NCBI GenBank assembly: GCA_902806595.1
Contig: CADCXC010000044.1
Coordinates: 434,001 to 498,000 of the forward strand
Source: Pyrenopolyporus hunteri
Taxonomy: Eukaryota; Ascomycota; Sordariomycetes; Xylariales; Hypoxylaceae
Reading direction: 5' to 3'
DNA: 64,000 nucleotides
Shown: positions 11,344 to 22,233 of the stretch, in pieces
Layout: every line of letters starts with the position of its first letter
Numbering within the stretch: position 1 is the first letter of the stretch
Notes under the pieces: model-generated
Database searches by the model: none
Told to the model about the DNA's origin: nothing
Seen by the model: the letters and a program-made list of their open reading frames with translations, nothing else
Position numbers and translations under genes: made by a program

Positions 11344-12816
11344 ATGGACCGGATTCACCCGCTCGAATCAATACGCTCAGTTATTCATAATGCACTTCCA
11401 AACATCACTGTCAAGTCTATTAGACCATTACCGTCCTGTCGGCTCCTCAGATTTTTTAGTGTTACCATCTCAGACGGTAGAACACTAATACTTAGTCTTC
11501 CACCGTCCCCGAGCTTGAGGTTACTCCGATCTGAGAGGGGCGTAAATCTCTCAGAAACTCTCGTGACAAAATGGATTCTTGACACAATACTCGAGCCCTC
11601 CACACAGGGTAGGAGTCTAGCCCGAGGAAGCATCACTATTCATTCGCACATCGAAGGCCAGTCTAGGGAGAACAAATCGAGGGCTAGCTTGGAGGAAGCC
11701 GCAGACTCGAGAGAGTATGTGCTCAGGTTTCTTCCCGTCCTCGTCACTCATTCATCTTCAAGTTCGGAGCTTGGTTCTCCCTTCAATGTGTTTGAACTAC
11801 CAAAGGGGGTTACCATATCCGAACTCTCGACGCCCCTAACGACGTCTGAGAGAAGGATAGTGGATTTCCAAAGAGGCCAACTCATGCGGCATCTTTCGGA
11901 GTTCACGTCACCGAATGGGGTTTTCGGGCCGGCTATAGCGGTCATTAGCCCACGTCTACCGTCTACCGACTTACACGCGGCGCAGTTAGCTAGCTTAGGT
12001 CTCCGTGGTGCGGATACCTGGAGGCAGGCTTTTCATTCTCTATTGGAGGGCGTCCTGAGAGATGCGGAGGATATGGCTGTGACAATAAGTTACGAACCAA
12101 TCAGGGGTTATTTTAGCAGGCTAGGATATCTCCTTGATGGTGTCACAACCGCAAGGCTAGTGATATTGGACGCGAACGATGAGTCTAACGTCTTAGTTTC
12201 GAGATCCGCGAAAGCGGTCGAAGAGAAAGGCGGAACGCCCTCACAGCCGAGACTAGACCAAGCAATGAGACAGAGCGGCAGAGAATTAGCAACCGAAGAA
12301 CCGACACGAGAGCGGAGTACAGTAGGGAACGAAACCGGAGAACTATCCGATGCGCAGCCGCCGTCCATCGCCGTTACGGGTCTTCGCGACTGGAGCAACT
12401 GTATCTTCGGTGATCCTCTATTCGCCGAGGTCTTTGGTCAAGGTACAACGTCAGAATTCATAAACGGCTTTCGCGGGGATCGAGGCCTTAACGCTTCTTC
12501 CCGCAATGAAGGCCGTGACGATAACGACCTCGAGAATGTCGACCTCGTCGAGGACCCGGAGAACGCAGCGACCCGTTTGCTCCTATACGAGTGTTATCAC
12601 GCCACGGTGGGCGTGGTGAAACAATTTTACCGACCCGGCCCCAATAGTAGCGATCGCGAAATCGCGGCGCGTAGGCGCTTGGCTACTGCGCTGAAGCGGC
12701 TTGAGGAGATCGACGAAGACGCAGCCGGCAAGAGGGCTAGAAGACCCAGTGCTAACGTGGAGGCCTGGCCCGTCAAGAAGCCTAAGGGCGGTGACCGTCC
12801 TAGCCCCAGCGCTTAG
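11344..12816 (+). CDS. Kinase-like (aminoglycoside phosphotransferase fold) protein
   Basis: A single exon of 490 residues if started at 11344 (MDRIHPL). The frame extends in-frame to an ATG at 11092, but those 84 codons look like leader sequence. Residues 40-60 resemble the N-lobe beta strands. Residues 270-286 (ARLVILDANDESNVLV) sit where the Brenner catalytic loop of APH-like kinases lies. Residues 344-362 (TGLRDWSNCIFGDPLFAEV) match the 'IDWE...GDP' metal-binding region. The usual catalytic HxD is not present in canonical form (LDANDESNV instead), so activity is doubtful. The C-terminus is basic (KKPKGG), perhaps a nuclear signal. APH-fold proteins are very numerous in fungi, and the substrate is unknown. 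Confidence 0.6.
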   Translation: MDRIHPLESIRSVIHNALPNITVKSIRPLPSCRLLRFFSVTISDGRTLILSLPPSPSLRLLRSERGVNLSETLVTKWILDTILEPSTQGRSLARGSITIHSHIEGQSRENKSRASLEEAADSREYVLRFLPVLVTHSSSSSELGSPFNVFELPKGVTISELSTPLTTSERRIVDFQRGQLMRHLSEFTSPNGVFGPAIAVISPRLPSTDLHAAQLASLGLRGADTWRQAFHSLLEGVLRDAEDMAVTISYEPIRGYFSRLGYLLDGVTTARLVILDANDESNVLVSRSAKAVEEKGGTPSQPRLDQAMRQSGRELATEEPTRERSTVGNETGELSDAQPPSIAVTGLRDWSNCIFGDPLFAEVFGQGTTSEFINGFRGDRGLNASSRNEGRDDNDLENVDLVEDPENAATRLLLYECYHATVGVVKQFYRPGPNSSDREIAARRRLATALKRLEEIDEDAAGKRARRPSANVEAWPVKKPKGGDRPSPSA

Positions 12817-13172
12817 GAGTGAAGGAGTGGATATTAGCAGGTTACGGAAAGAGTAGGGAATAAGGGAATATAGAGTGCACGTAAGATGCTGAAGGGGTAT
12901 AATGAAGAAACGTACGACGATGTACAAAGGGATTTTGGTGAACCCTAATCGATCGGTCCTATGTACAACTTAAGCGTCACTCGGCCCACGACTACACTAA
13001 TGATGTTATAATGAATAGAAGGCTTACTGTATCTAAGTTGGAAGTTCTAATTCCCCTTTTATTCTCGCCTACGCGACGTGAACAATATAGTACTACCACC
13101 ATTCATTACATATCATACCTATCAGACGATCCACACGTCATCCTTCTAGACCATCGTCACACCCGAACTCTC
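12817..13172. other. Convergent intergenic region
   Basis: This is about 356 bp between the convergent 3' ends of the kinase-like gene and COG6. It is AT-richer than both genes and probably contains their terminators and polyadenylation sites. No other element is visible. Confidence 0.4.
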
Positions 13173-15311
13173 TTACGAAAGGAGAACCCTAATCTCCCCC
13201 GTAGTCCTAGGGAACAACGACCTCAAGCTCGGCCTCTCCTCATCCCCATCCATGTCCTTAGCCCCTCCCGTTCCTTCCCCTTCCCTCTCGGCCATCTCGT
13301 CCACCGCAACGAGCAACTCCTCGAGGCGCTCGAAGTCGGCGCAGAACCGGTCCGCCGCCTCCTCCGTGACCTCGCGCGCCAGCCGCGCGTCCTGCAGGTT
13401 CTTCACGTTCTCCAGGGCGTCCATGACGGCCGACGGCAGGAAGTCGTCCAGGCCCTGCGCGGCGCGCACCAGCGCCTCGGGCTGGAGGACGTCGAGCTTC
13501 TTCGCCGCCGCCGCGACGGCCGCTGCGTCCTTTTCCTCCTCCTCCTCCTCCTCCTCCTCCTTTTTCTCAGGCCTGAGCGCGTCGATAGCCGCGAACAGCG
13601 GCCCCAGGCCGGACCCCGCGCGGAAGAAGGCGTACTGCGAGTCCGCCAGGGCGGCGCTGTGCTCTCGGACGGACGACTCGAGGCGCTCGAGGCGCGGGCG
13701 GGTGAACTCGCGGAAGGGCGCGAGCGCGGATTGCGCTGCGAGGAGGCAGTTGACGAGGAAGACGGAGCGCGGGGCGGGCGCGGGGATGGTGCGCGCCATG
13801 TTCTCGCAGCCGGCGAGGAACGGGTCGAAGGACTCGGCGAGCACGGGGTCGAAGTCGGCTTCGCGGTCGCCCTCGGAGGCCAGGGACGTCTCGTACGTCT
13901 TCATTATGGCGGTGAGCTGCTTGAGGCTGTCCTGCAGGAATTCGGGGGGTCCGAGGTCCGAGGGCGTGTGTTGGAATTCGCCCTCGAGGGTCGTGATGTG
14001 GTCGCGCATGAGCGAGCGGAATTGCCGCAGCGCTTCGGATTCGAGGTTCGCCATGGATTGCAGGAGGACGGAGTCCGGGCCCAGGAGCTTGGAGAATGTG
14101 AAGCGGTAGAATCCGAGAAGGTTGGCTAATTTGTATGCGAGGATGGTTTCCTCGTTGGTCTGTATAACTTGCTCGACGCGCTGCCTGAGTATGCGCGCCG
14201 CGCCGGAGACGTCTCTGTCGACAAGCTCGTTCAGAGCTTTTACGGCGTCGAACTCTGGGGGCCCGTCTGCCTCGTCGGCCATCAGTGACCATAGCTCGTT
14301 CTCTCGTCCTTCTTGGATCCCCTTGGCGATTTCGTTGCCGTCGGATATGAATAGAATCTCGAGAGCTTCCCGTTCGCTTACGGCGGCGGAATGCGTCCAC
14401 GCTAACATATCTCCCGCATATCTCAACGGATCGTGGGCTACTAACTCGATCGGCTTTACCGAATTGTCCTTTGTGCCCGACGCCGATGTTCCCGTTAGTG
14501 CTAGATAAAAGGCATCCGACAAGATTTGCTCTCTGGCTTCAGCGAAAAAATCCAAACAGCTTTGGAAGAGAGACGGCCGCTCGGCGAGAACGCGGATGGC
14601 CCGGCGGACGGACGAGTTGATTTGGGGGTTCTCGAGATTGAGCGTCTTGAACTCCTTCTGAACCCAGCGGTATAGTTTCTGCATGGCCAAATTCAGGTTC
14701 TTGGAGGTCTGGTCCATAATTTCGAGGCCCAGGGTCTGGCTTTCGAAGCCGAGGAGGAACTCGCAGTCCTTCCTAATGCGCTTCGCCTTAGATAGAACAG
14801 CGAAGAAGCGATCGTCGACAGGCTCGGCCGTCAACGTTAGAGAGGCGATCTCATCTTCCGAGAGAAGGAAGTGCTCGCGGAAGGCTTTCAGGACCTGCTG
14901 CTTCGTCTCGATGTTCCGCCTTTGCGTCATGAGAGAGGAAGCCTCCTCGAGCATCGAAGAAGTGGACTCGTGAGCTGCGGTGACATGGCCCCTCATCTCC
15001 TGGTAGCTCTTATTGAGCTTATCAATTGTGGCGCCGATCCTCCTTAACTGCTCGGCCACCCGCCCGAACTCGGTGATGATCTTGCCATTGCTCTCGATGA
15101 CCTCCTTCTGGACATCGAGCCGTAGCTGTCTTCGGGTTTCCGGTGTGTTGCTGATGCCACGCTCGTCTAGCAGAGCGAGGGATTCCCGGAACTCGGAGTC
15201 GGCGTACGAAGTTGACAGGACCGATGTCACCTTAGACGACAGCGGATTTGAGGATCGTCCTGGCAGGCCCGGCGACAGTGGTCCTGGTGAGCTGAGACCA
15301 TCCGAGGCCAT
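13173..15311 (-). CDS. COG6: Conserved oligomeric Golgi complex subunit 6
   Basis: A single-exon gene of 712 residues, the usual COG6 length. COG6 belongs to lobe B of the octameric COG tether, which acts in retrograde intra-Golgi vesicle transport and so keeps glycosyltransferases in place. The N-terminal part (residues 60-170) is a predicted coiled coil with the family blocks ETRRQLRLDVQKE, LNKSYQEM and TKQQVLKAF. The LYRWVQKEFKTLNLENPQIN block (about residues 215-235) is typical of COG6. The C-terminal third has an uninterrupted Glu tract and an Ala-rich stretch (about residues 583-605), encoded by a GAG-type triplet repeat. Its start faces ATG9 across about 1 kb, so the two probably share a divergent promoter region. 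Confidence 0.93.
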   Translation of the reverse strand: MASDGLSSPGPLSPGLPGRSSNPLSSKVTSVLSTSYADSEFRESLALLDERGISNTPETRRQLRLDVQKEVIESNGKIITEFGRVAEQLRRIGATIDKLNKSYQEMRGHVTAAHESTSSMLEEASSLMTQRRNIETKQQVLKAFREHFLLSEDEIASLTLTAEPVDDRFFAVLSKAKRIRKDCEFLLGFESQTLGLEIMDQTSKNLNLAMQKLYRWVQKEFKTLNLENPQINSSVRRAIRVLAERPSLFQSCLDFFAEAREQILSDAFYLALTGTSASGTKDNSVKPIELVAHDPLRYAGDMLAWTHSAAVSEREALEILFISDGNEIAKGIQEGRENELWSLMADEADGPPEFDAVKALNELVDRDVSGAARILRQRVEQVIQTNEETILAYKLANLLGFYRFTFSKLLGPDSVLLQSMANLESEALRQFRSLMRDHITTLEGEFQHTPSDLGPPEFLQDSLKQLTAIMKTYETSLASEGDREADFDPVLAESFDPFLAGCENMARTIPAPAPRSVFLVNCLLAAQSALAPFREFTRPRLERLESSVREHSAALADSQYAFFRAGSGLGPLFAAIDALRPEKKEEEEEEEEEKDAAAVAAAAKKLDVLQPEALVRAAQGLDDFLPSAVMDALENVKNLQDARLAREVTEEAADRFCADFERLEELLVAVDEMAEREGEGTGGAKDMDGDEERPSLRSLFPRTTGEIRVLLS
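13537..13563. repeat. In-frame GAG triplet repeat inside COG6
   Basis: A run of TCC/CTC triplets on the plus strand, read as GAG/GAA codons on the coding strand, gives nine or more consecutive glutamates. It is a likely length-variable microsatellite within the coding region. Confidence 0.7.
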
Positions 15312-16305
15312 ATTTCATGTTTCCAACTAATTCAAACAAACTTGGACTGGCGTAACTTGTGTCATCTCATTTCCATTTTACTTGGATATGACGGGAACAT
15401 AAGAGAGGGATTGAGTCTCTGATTTGAATTGTTGCCCAATATCTGACTCCCTGAAGCTATCAGAGAGAGTAGAAGTGTTTGTAAGTTACTATGTATATAT
15501 AGGTAAGGTAGGTAGGTACCTACCTACCTAGGCGAGTGATTGAAGACGTCTTATGTGGGTTAGATGGCCAACTGGGAGCAGCTGGAGATACATGCAAGGA
15601 CACGCTCGCACTGTTGTGCACCGTGCACCACGTTCTAAATTGGGGTGGACCCACGTATGTAGTATCCTATCTTACTTGTCGAATCAAATGACTCCATTCA
15701 TCCAATGATGGTATCGATAAAGATAAAGATAAAGATAGAGATAGCGATAGCGATAAGAGGTACCTTCATCCGAAGACGCGGCTGCCTGTGGAGCCAAAGC
15801 ATCTTCATCAGTCATAAGATCCGTTTGACGCTTGATGCTTGACGCTTGACGGCCAAAGGTTCAGATGACCTCTTTAAACAACGTTCACGAATGTTCACCA
15901 TCGCTGGGAAAAAGGCAACACCTGATTCTTGATCCATCTCCCGTCGCAGATATTCTGGAATCATCAGACTGTCAATGATTCTACGTCATAGTTGACTGCA
16001 TATAGCCCGAGATTGTCAAGGTTATGGTCATGGTTATGGTTATGGTTACGACCACTCACCTTCTTTATCTTCGCATCTTCATCCAAGCTCCACACATTAG
16101 AGCCCATCATTCTCGACCTATGCAATCTATTATCGCTATTACCACCACCTAAACCTACAAAGTTCGTAAAACATCCGCTCTGATCCTCTTCCGTAACTCC
16201 CCCTCCTACGCTACTCGCCTCCCGCTGGGTAGCCCAGCTAGGTGTGGTATGGAAAGGAACTTGCCTAGAACCTCGCCCGTCGTGACATACCCATGAACCG
16301 ATACG
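15312..16305. other. COG6/ATG9 divergent promoter region with simple repeats
   Basis: This spacer separates two divergently transcribed trafficking genes. It contains a TAGGTACC palindromic cluster (about 15500-15532), a GATAAA/GATAGC hexanucleotide-like tract (about 15716-15757) and a GGTTATG-type tract (about 16018-16048). Several GATA cores occur within the second tract, but no regulator can be assigned. No gene is seen. Confidence 0.5.
15716..15757. repeat. GATAAA/GATAGC microsatellite
   Basis: Four GATAAA/GATAGA units are followed by GATAGC units and GATAAG. The tract contains repeated GATA cores, which in fungi can bind GATA factors, but the regular spacing suggests a microsatellite. 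Confidence 0.6.
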
Positions 16306-19178
16306 ATGCCTCCGAACCTTTTCTCCCGTCTCGTTCCATCCGGCGAAGACCAACCCTTATACGACCGACTTAGAAACGGCCAAGACGATGATATCGAGAG
16401 TAGAGCGGGCCTCGATTTAGACGAGGAGAATCTAGCCCATCATTTCCGCGATGACGAACTAGACCGTGCTGGCGCCATGGGTCTGGAAGATAGCCGTATC
16501 TCCCCGCCCCGCAGCCCCGTCGCTGCTGCAAGTGATACCCGTCGCGGTGGTTTAAGAACAGGCAGACAAGATGCGACGTCACGGTGGCTTGCGCCCGAAG
16601 ACGATGGGGACAACGACGTTCCCGCCTCTCTCCTAGTAGAGGGCCACGACCCTACGACGGCCAAACCTAGCCCACGCCGAGTCAGCGCTCAGCAGGCGCG
16701 GAATTCTACCAGACAAGGCCCGAACCGGAGAATACAAACGCAGTGGGAAACTGCGCAGGCACATCAGAGACTCCACCAAGATGAGGAGTACGGTCCCTCA
16801 ACTAGCCGGCCTCAGAGAGGCGGTACCGTCAGACCGGGGTTTACCGGCAGTCCGAAAGACAAAGCCATGTTTAGATGGGCTAACGTCTCCAATCTAGACG
16901 TCTTCATCAGGGATGTCTACGACTACTACCTAGGAGCAGGAATCTGGTGTATCCTACTCGACAGGTTTTTGCATCTACTGTAAATCCCCTCCTTTACACA
17001 CCCCTACCCGCTCGATCCGGGATCCATGAACTGACAGCCGATAGAAAGGTCATATTCGTCGCAAGCCTCCTCACCCTGTTATCGCAGTGCATAGACTACA
17101 GTAAGATCCGAGAAAGCAAGAATCTATCGCAGATTATGATCCCCCAGTGCACTAAGCACATGTGGGGTATCTGGAACGTGAGTCTCTGGGTCTGTAGCTT
17201 CTATTTTGTCTGGAAGAGCATCCAGTGGATCCTCGACATACCGCGCTTGATGCATATCCGCGATTTCTTCGTCTATCTCCTGGGAATTCCAGAAGAGGAC
17301 ATGCAGACCGTTTCATGGCAGGATGTCGTGTCCAAGATTATTGCTCTCCGTGACGAGAATGTCAAGACCGCTACCAACATCACGCCCTCGCAACGGCGCT
17401 TCCTGTCCAAGCAGCTAGGGCATCACATGGCTAGCCAGTCAAAAGAAAGACTTGATGCCCACGATATCGCAAACAGACTGATGAGACGAGAGAATTATAT
17501 CATCGCGCTCTTCAACAAGGATATATTAGATCTCACAGCCCCTATTCCGTTTCTACGGAACCGGCAGCTATTCTCGAAGTCGCTTGAGTGGACCGTTCAA
17601 TTCGGGGTCCTGGATCTTGTCTTTAACGAGGGTGGTCAGGTTCATCAGCGTGTCCTCAAATCCGATCATCGTGGGCACCTTAGCAGGGAAATGCAAACCA
17701 GATTCGCTTTTGCCGCAGTTATGAACCTCATCTTCGCACCGTTTGTGGCCTCTGCCCTCGTTGTCGATTTCATCTTCACATACTACAACGTGAGTATCCT
17801 CCCAGAAAACACGTATCTACGCTTGCTTACCTTTGGCTAGGAATTCAAAACAAATACCTCGTCTCTCGGGGCAAGGCAGTACACACCCCTTGCGAGGTGG
17901 AAGTTTCGCGAATTCAACGAGCTCCCACACCTCTTCGAGGAACGATTAAACATGTCGTACCCTTACGCGAAGCATTATATCGACCAGTTCCCAAAGAAGA
18001 AGACCGAGTCAGCTGCCCGGACAGTTCAGTTCTTTTCCGGCGCGCTTATAGCAGTTCTAGCCATCGTGGGCTTCTCTGATCCCGAGATGTTCGTCGAATT
18101 CGACTTATTTCCCGGAATGAACACGTTCGCCTTCGTTGCACTTCTAACAACGGTATGGGCTGTCGCTCGCGGAATGATATCCGAAGAGACCAACGTATTC
18201 GACCCCGAGTTTGCGATGCAGAGCGTCATCGAATACACTCATTACCAACCAGACCAGTGGAAAGGTCGACTCCACAGCTACGAGGTCAAGGCGGAGTTTT
18301 CCGAACTCTACAAGTCGAGAATCGTCATCTTCATCGAGGAAATCCTCGGCGTTCTGGTCACCCCCCTGGTCCTCTTCTTCAGCCTTCCAAAATGCAGCGA
18401 TCAGATCATCGATTTCTTCCGCGAATTCACGATTCACGTCGACGGCTTGGGCTACGTATGCTCGTTCGCCGTCTTCGACTTTCAGAAAGATACCCGTACT
18501 ACAAAACAGCAGCCGAGTAACGCAAATGACGCTCGGGAAGACTATTACGCTACCAAGCACGGAAAGATGCAGGCTTCTGTCCACGGCTTCCTAGATAATT
18601 ACGTCTACCACCCTAGGACCGGGTTACCGGGCAACCATACCTTGGGACCAGCCGGACGCCACCAGTTTCACCCTCCGCCCGCTTTTCCCGGCTTAATGTC
18701 GCCAACACTTGCCGCAGATATGCACTCGTCACGTATCGGGCGCAATGAGCAACCCAGGAGTCGGGCACCCGTACCAGGAAGAACCCCACGCTTTGGGCCC
18801 GCTGTCGCTCCATCACCGATGGCCTCGATGCTACTCGATCCCCACCACCAACCTTCGTCTTCCTTCACCGCCACCCGCACGCCGCAGCGAGCACGACAGC
18901 AACGTGGCATACACCAGGGAGACGCAAATATCATAGAGGAGTCGCTGGAAGACGGCGCCTCTAGAAGCGTTATACGCCGACAGGATACGGGCTACACGGA
19001 CGACGGCGACGGCGAGGAGAGCATAGCCCGCCTCGGCGAGTCCACGTGGGAGGGCTCGCCCCGCCACGGTCTGAGCAGAGAGACAAGTGCGGCAACCGAC
19101 GGCGACGACGGACCGGGCGTCGTAGCTATGTTGAAGCAGTTCCAGCAGGCACATATGGATCGGCGGGGAGTAATGTGA
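16306..19178 (+). CDS. ATG9: Autophagy protein ATG9 (lipid scramblase)
   Basis: Exons 16306-16979, 17045-17789 and 17841-19178 join to 918 residues. ATG9 is the multispanning membrane protein of ATG9 vesicles; it seeds the phagophore and scrambles lipids delivered by ATG2. Family blocks include WANVSNLDVFIRDVYDYY, SQCIDYSKIRESK, GIPEEDMQTVSWQDVV, SSLGARQYTPLARWKFREFNEL, FDPEFAMQSVIEYTHY, EEILGVLVTPLVLFFSLP and REFTIHVDGLGYVCSFAVFD. Several hydrophobic membrane segments are clear. The first splice site was chosen because a GTAAAT donor after codon 224 plus a GATAG acceptor restores the conserved LLDRFLHLL...FVASLLTLL alignment. The long hydrophilic N- and C-terminal tails are typical for fungi. 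Confidence 0.95.
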
Positions 19179-20094
19179 TGTAAACTTACCTAGATACCTT
19201 CCATGTATCTCCCCGACTACATTCTAGCGGGATATGGAAATGAGCGGAGATCTGGAGAAGGGAGTTTATGGAATCACGGTGTCGGTATTAGCGTCGATTA
19301 ACGTCTTGGGCTCTCGAGTCGGGTTGGCGCAGGGCTTGGTGGGTTAACGTCTCGAGTACATTTTCCAGAGATACCGTGTTATGTACCTAAGGTATGTCTG
19401 TCAGGTGCGTTACGGAATAGACGATTATTGATCGAGTAATGAGTGTCGAGCGCCTAAGTATAACCTACCCCGTATGGTGGTCAGTCTTACCGGTATACTT
19501 GTTAAGACGATAGACGAATAAGTGAACTGGTGGTTTGGTCTAGAGTACTTGCTACCCGCTAGAGCAAGACAGCCCCCTTTTAAACACTTCAATCCTGCGA
19601 GCTCCGATGAGTTCCTAATGCGTAATTGTAAGAGCTAACACCCAGCGCCCTAGAAACGCACACGAATAGCTTCACTTACATCTTCTCCGGTCCGATATGA
19701 ATTACGTATGAAGGCATACTAAAGCCAATATACAATTTCAGTATCGGCGTGCTAGGAATTGATTTCGGACAAGACTCGCGATCACTTCAGGACTGCAAAG
19801 ACCGGCTAGGGTATGTAGATGTGAAAAACGGAAAGCCCGAGGTACCATGCTAGTAAATTCGCCGAAAACAACGCAGATTGGGATCGTGTCCCTACTGTAT
19901 ACAACATCGGCCAGACAGCCCAGGCTGTAGCCATACCTCAAATCTAGAGACCTTTTTTTTTCCCTGAACCGAAGTTATGCACACCAAACTTTTGGTCTTG
20001 CCCTTTTTGTTCATGCTGCCTTTTTGACGCTCCATGCCAGTCGTTAGGAGCCCCCCTTTTTTTTTAGTTATTTTATTATCTCTATAGATTCTAC
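19179..20094. other. Convergent spacer between ATG9 and homocitrate synthase
   Basis: No gene is recognised in about 900 bp. A T-rich run lies at 19950-19960 and another at 20055-20066, close to the 3' end of the homocitrate synthase gene on the opposite strand; these are poly-A runs in transcript sense. Otherwise the sequence is unremarkable. Confidence 0.4.
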
Positions 20095-22233
20095 TCAACT
20101 GGCAGTTTGCGTGTTCTGCAGATTCAGATGGAAACTACGGATGATGGAATCAGCATCATCGATAGCTATCGGCCGCACGTCGGCCAGCGCCTTGATCTTG
20201 GCAGTACTAGAAGCAACAGATTAGTCTCAAGACTCCATTAAAAGGGCGTAAATTGATGCATACACTTCCTTAACCTGTTCGTCCGTCATCGTCAAGCCGA
20301 GTTGCGTGACTCGAGTCTTAACAGCGTTCCAGCCCGTCAACCGGGACGCGAAGTGTACGTAGCGTGTCAAACCGAAGTCCTCGGGGTTTAGGATCTCGTA
20401 TGTGGAGGGGTTGTTCAGGATAGCTTTGGCACTGTAGCATCGCGTTAGTGACTCAATTCAAATCAAGTGCCGGACAGGGGCTCATTTTTAAGGGACGGAG
20501 GACAAGCCCGGCGAGGGCAATGACCTCGTCAATCTAGTTGTGATAGCAAGAAAAGAACAGATCCATAAACTTACTGGATACCAGCCTTGTGGGTAAAGGC
20601 ACAGAAACCGGTAATGGGGTTGTTGAAGGGAGTGTTGATCTCTACGGCCTCGGCAACCATATCCTCGATCTAAGACATATTAGCTCACGTCACATCCTTA
20701 CGGCACACATCAACACTTACCTCTTTGATCATGTTCAGCTTATACTTGCTCTTGACATAATCGGGGCTAGTGACCACCATGCGAGCCAGGAAGCCACCAA
20801 GAGGAGTAATGCCGTTACGCTCTCCGACTATAAAATGTTAGCGACTGTAATTCTTCATAGGGTAAACAGAAAGCGCTCACTTCCAAGCACGCTGGTGTCC
20901 ACATGGGTGGCACCGGCTTCGAGAGCACAGAAACTAAAAATAAGTCAGTGACATGATTCTGGTTCCTTTTCATAAGCTAAAACTTACGCGTTGGCAATAG
21001 CGCAGCCCGTGTCGTTGTGGAAGTGAGTCTCAATGTCACAAGCTTAGCGGCGAGTTAGTAAGCGTCAGTTAAGATGAAGTAATTCGCCAACTCACAAACT
21101 ACGCCCCTCAGTGTTCGAACGAGCTATATCCTAGGTTAGTAGGAATATATCCATGGGTATAGAGGAACGGCGTACTTCGTAGACTTGTCGCGGGCTGGCG
21201 CAACCAACCGTATCAGCAATGCCGACACGGTTGACACCGATCTTGTCGACGGCGTTGTAGAGTGATAACAGATCTACTAGATCTGATCGGAAGGAGTCCT
21301 CGCTCGAGACTATATCGGATCAGCCGCATGTTTCTTGGGGGCTAGATATCAACAACGTACATCGAACTTCGATGCCCTTGGACTTGACGTATTGGACGAC
21401 TTCTAGGGCGGCCTTGGTGATGTAGGCCATGTCCTTGCCGTGGCTGTGTTCCCGGAGGAAGTGCGACGTGCCGATGACGATATCAAGGCCGTCTACACCG
21501 GTATCAATGGCCATCTGGACATCTCGCATGTCGCAACGGACGTCTATGAGTCACAGTTAGTAAAGAAGGGGAGGAGCCGCGATCGGTGATGACTCACGGG
21601 TCAGAATTTTGGCCTTTGAGTGTATTTTAGTAAAAAATCGTTCAATATGATGGTATTAGGATCGCACCTTGAGTCCTAGCTTGCAAATCTCGATACAATC
21701 CAAGCGGGATTGCTCCGAGGCGGCCGGGGATGTAAGTTCGATATAGTCAACACCGAAGGCATCGAGGGCTACGCGGATTCCGGTTCAGTAATGGCACGAA
21801 TAGAGAGTCAATTGGACATCTTCGACATACCCTTGGCACTAGAGAAGCGATGTTAGCAAAGCTCAGCAGAAGACGGTATATAGGAGTAACGTACATGTTG
21901 ATCTTGGTCTGGGTATCGAAGTAGGCATTGGCGAATTGCTCTCCTTCTAATGGGGCTGTCAGTATAAAGAGAAAAGGCTTCCAAGACACAAGTATAAAAC
22001 GAACCGCGGAGAGTCGACTCGATAATCTTGAACCTGCCTACATTGGACAGGAACTCGCCGGGATTGGATTGGTAGGGGTTCGACCTGCGGACAGGAGGCG
22101 AAGAGGTGCCATTGGTGCCGTTAGTACCGTTGGCGCCGTTTGTGCCCTAGAGAAAATCAAAGATGAGCTTTAGAAAGAGAATCAGGGTTAGAGGACATAC
22201 ATTACTGGCCGTAGTACCGTCTAATTCGCACAT
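20095..22233 (-). CDS. LYS20: Homocitrate synthase (LYS20/LYS21 type)
   Basis: Catalyses acetyl-CoA plus 2-oxoglutarate to homocitrate, the first and feedback-regulated step of the fungal aminoadipate lysine pathway. Fifteen exons on the minus strand: 22201-22233, 22005-22146, 21895-21946, 21831-21838, 21668-21768, 21598-21613, 21361-21543, 21176-21309, 21096-21123, 20988-21042, 20881-20933, 20721-20827, 20575-20669, 20264-20431, 20095-20206. All phases agree and give 428 residues. DRE-TIM motifs are present: STLREGEQFANAYFD, the LTSPAASEQSR block, DTVGCASPRQVYE, and the metal-binding HFHNDTGCAIANA, followed by GERNGITPLGG and FTHKAGIHAKAI. The N-terminus is a Gly/Thr/Asn-rich low-complexity tract. 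The 8, 16 and 28 nt exons are unusually short. Confidence 0.93.

Noticed and set aside
13252..14109. 285-codon Ser/Arg-rich plus-strand open frame
   Set aside because: It is another antisense shadow of COG6; no motif and extreme Ser/Arg bias.
13011..14129. 372-codon plus-strand open frame
   Set aside because: It lies entirely antisense to COG6 and is made of Arg/Leu/Glu-rich translation typical of a reverse shadow of GC-rich coding DNA.
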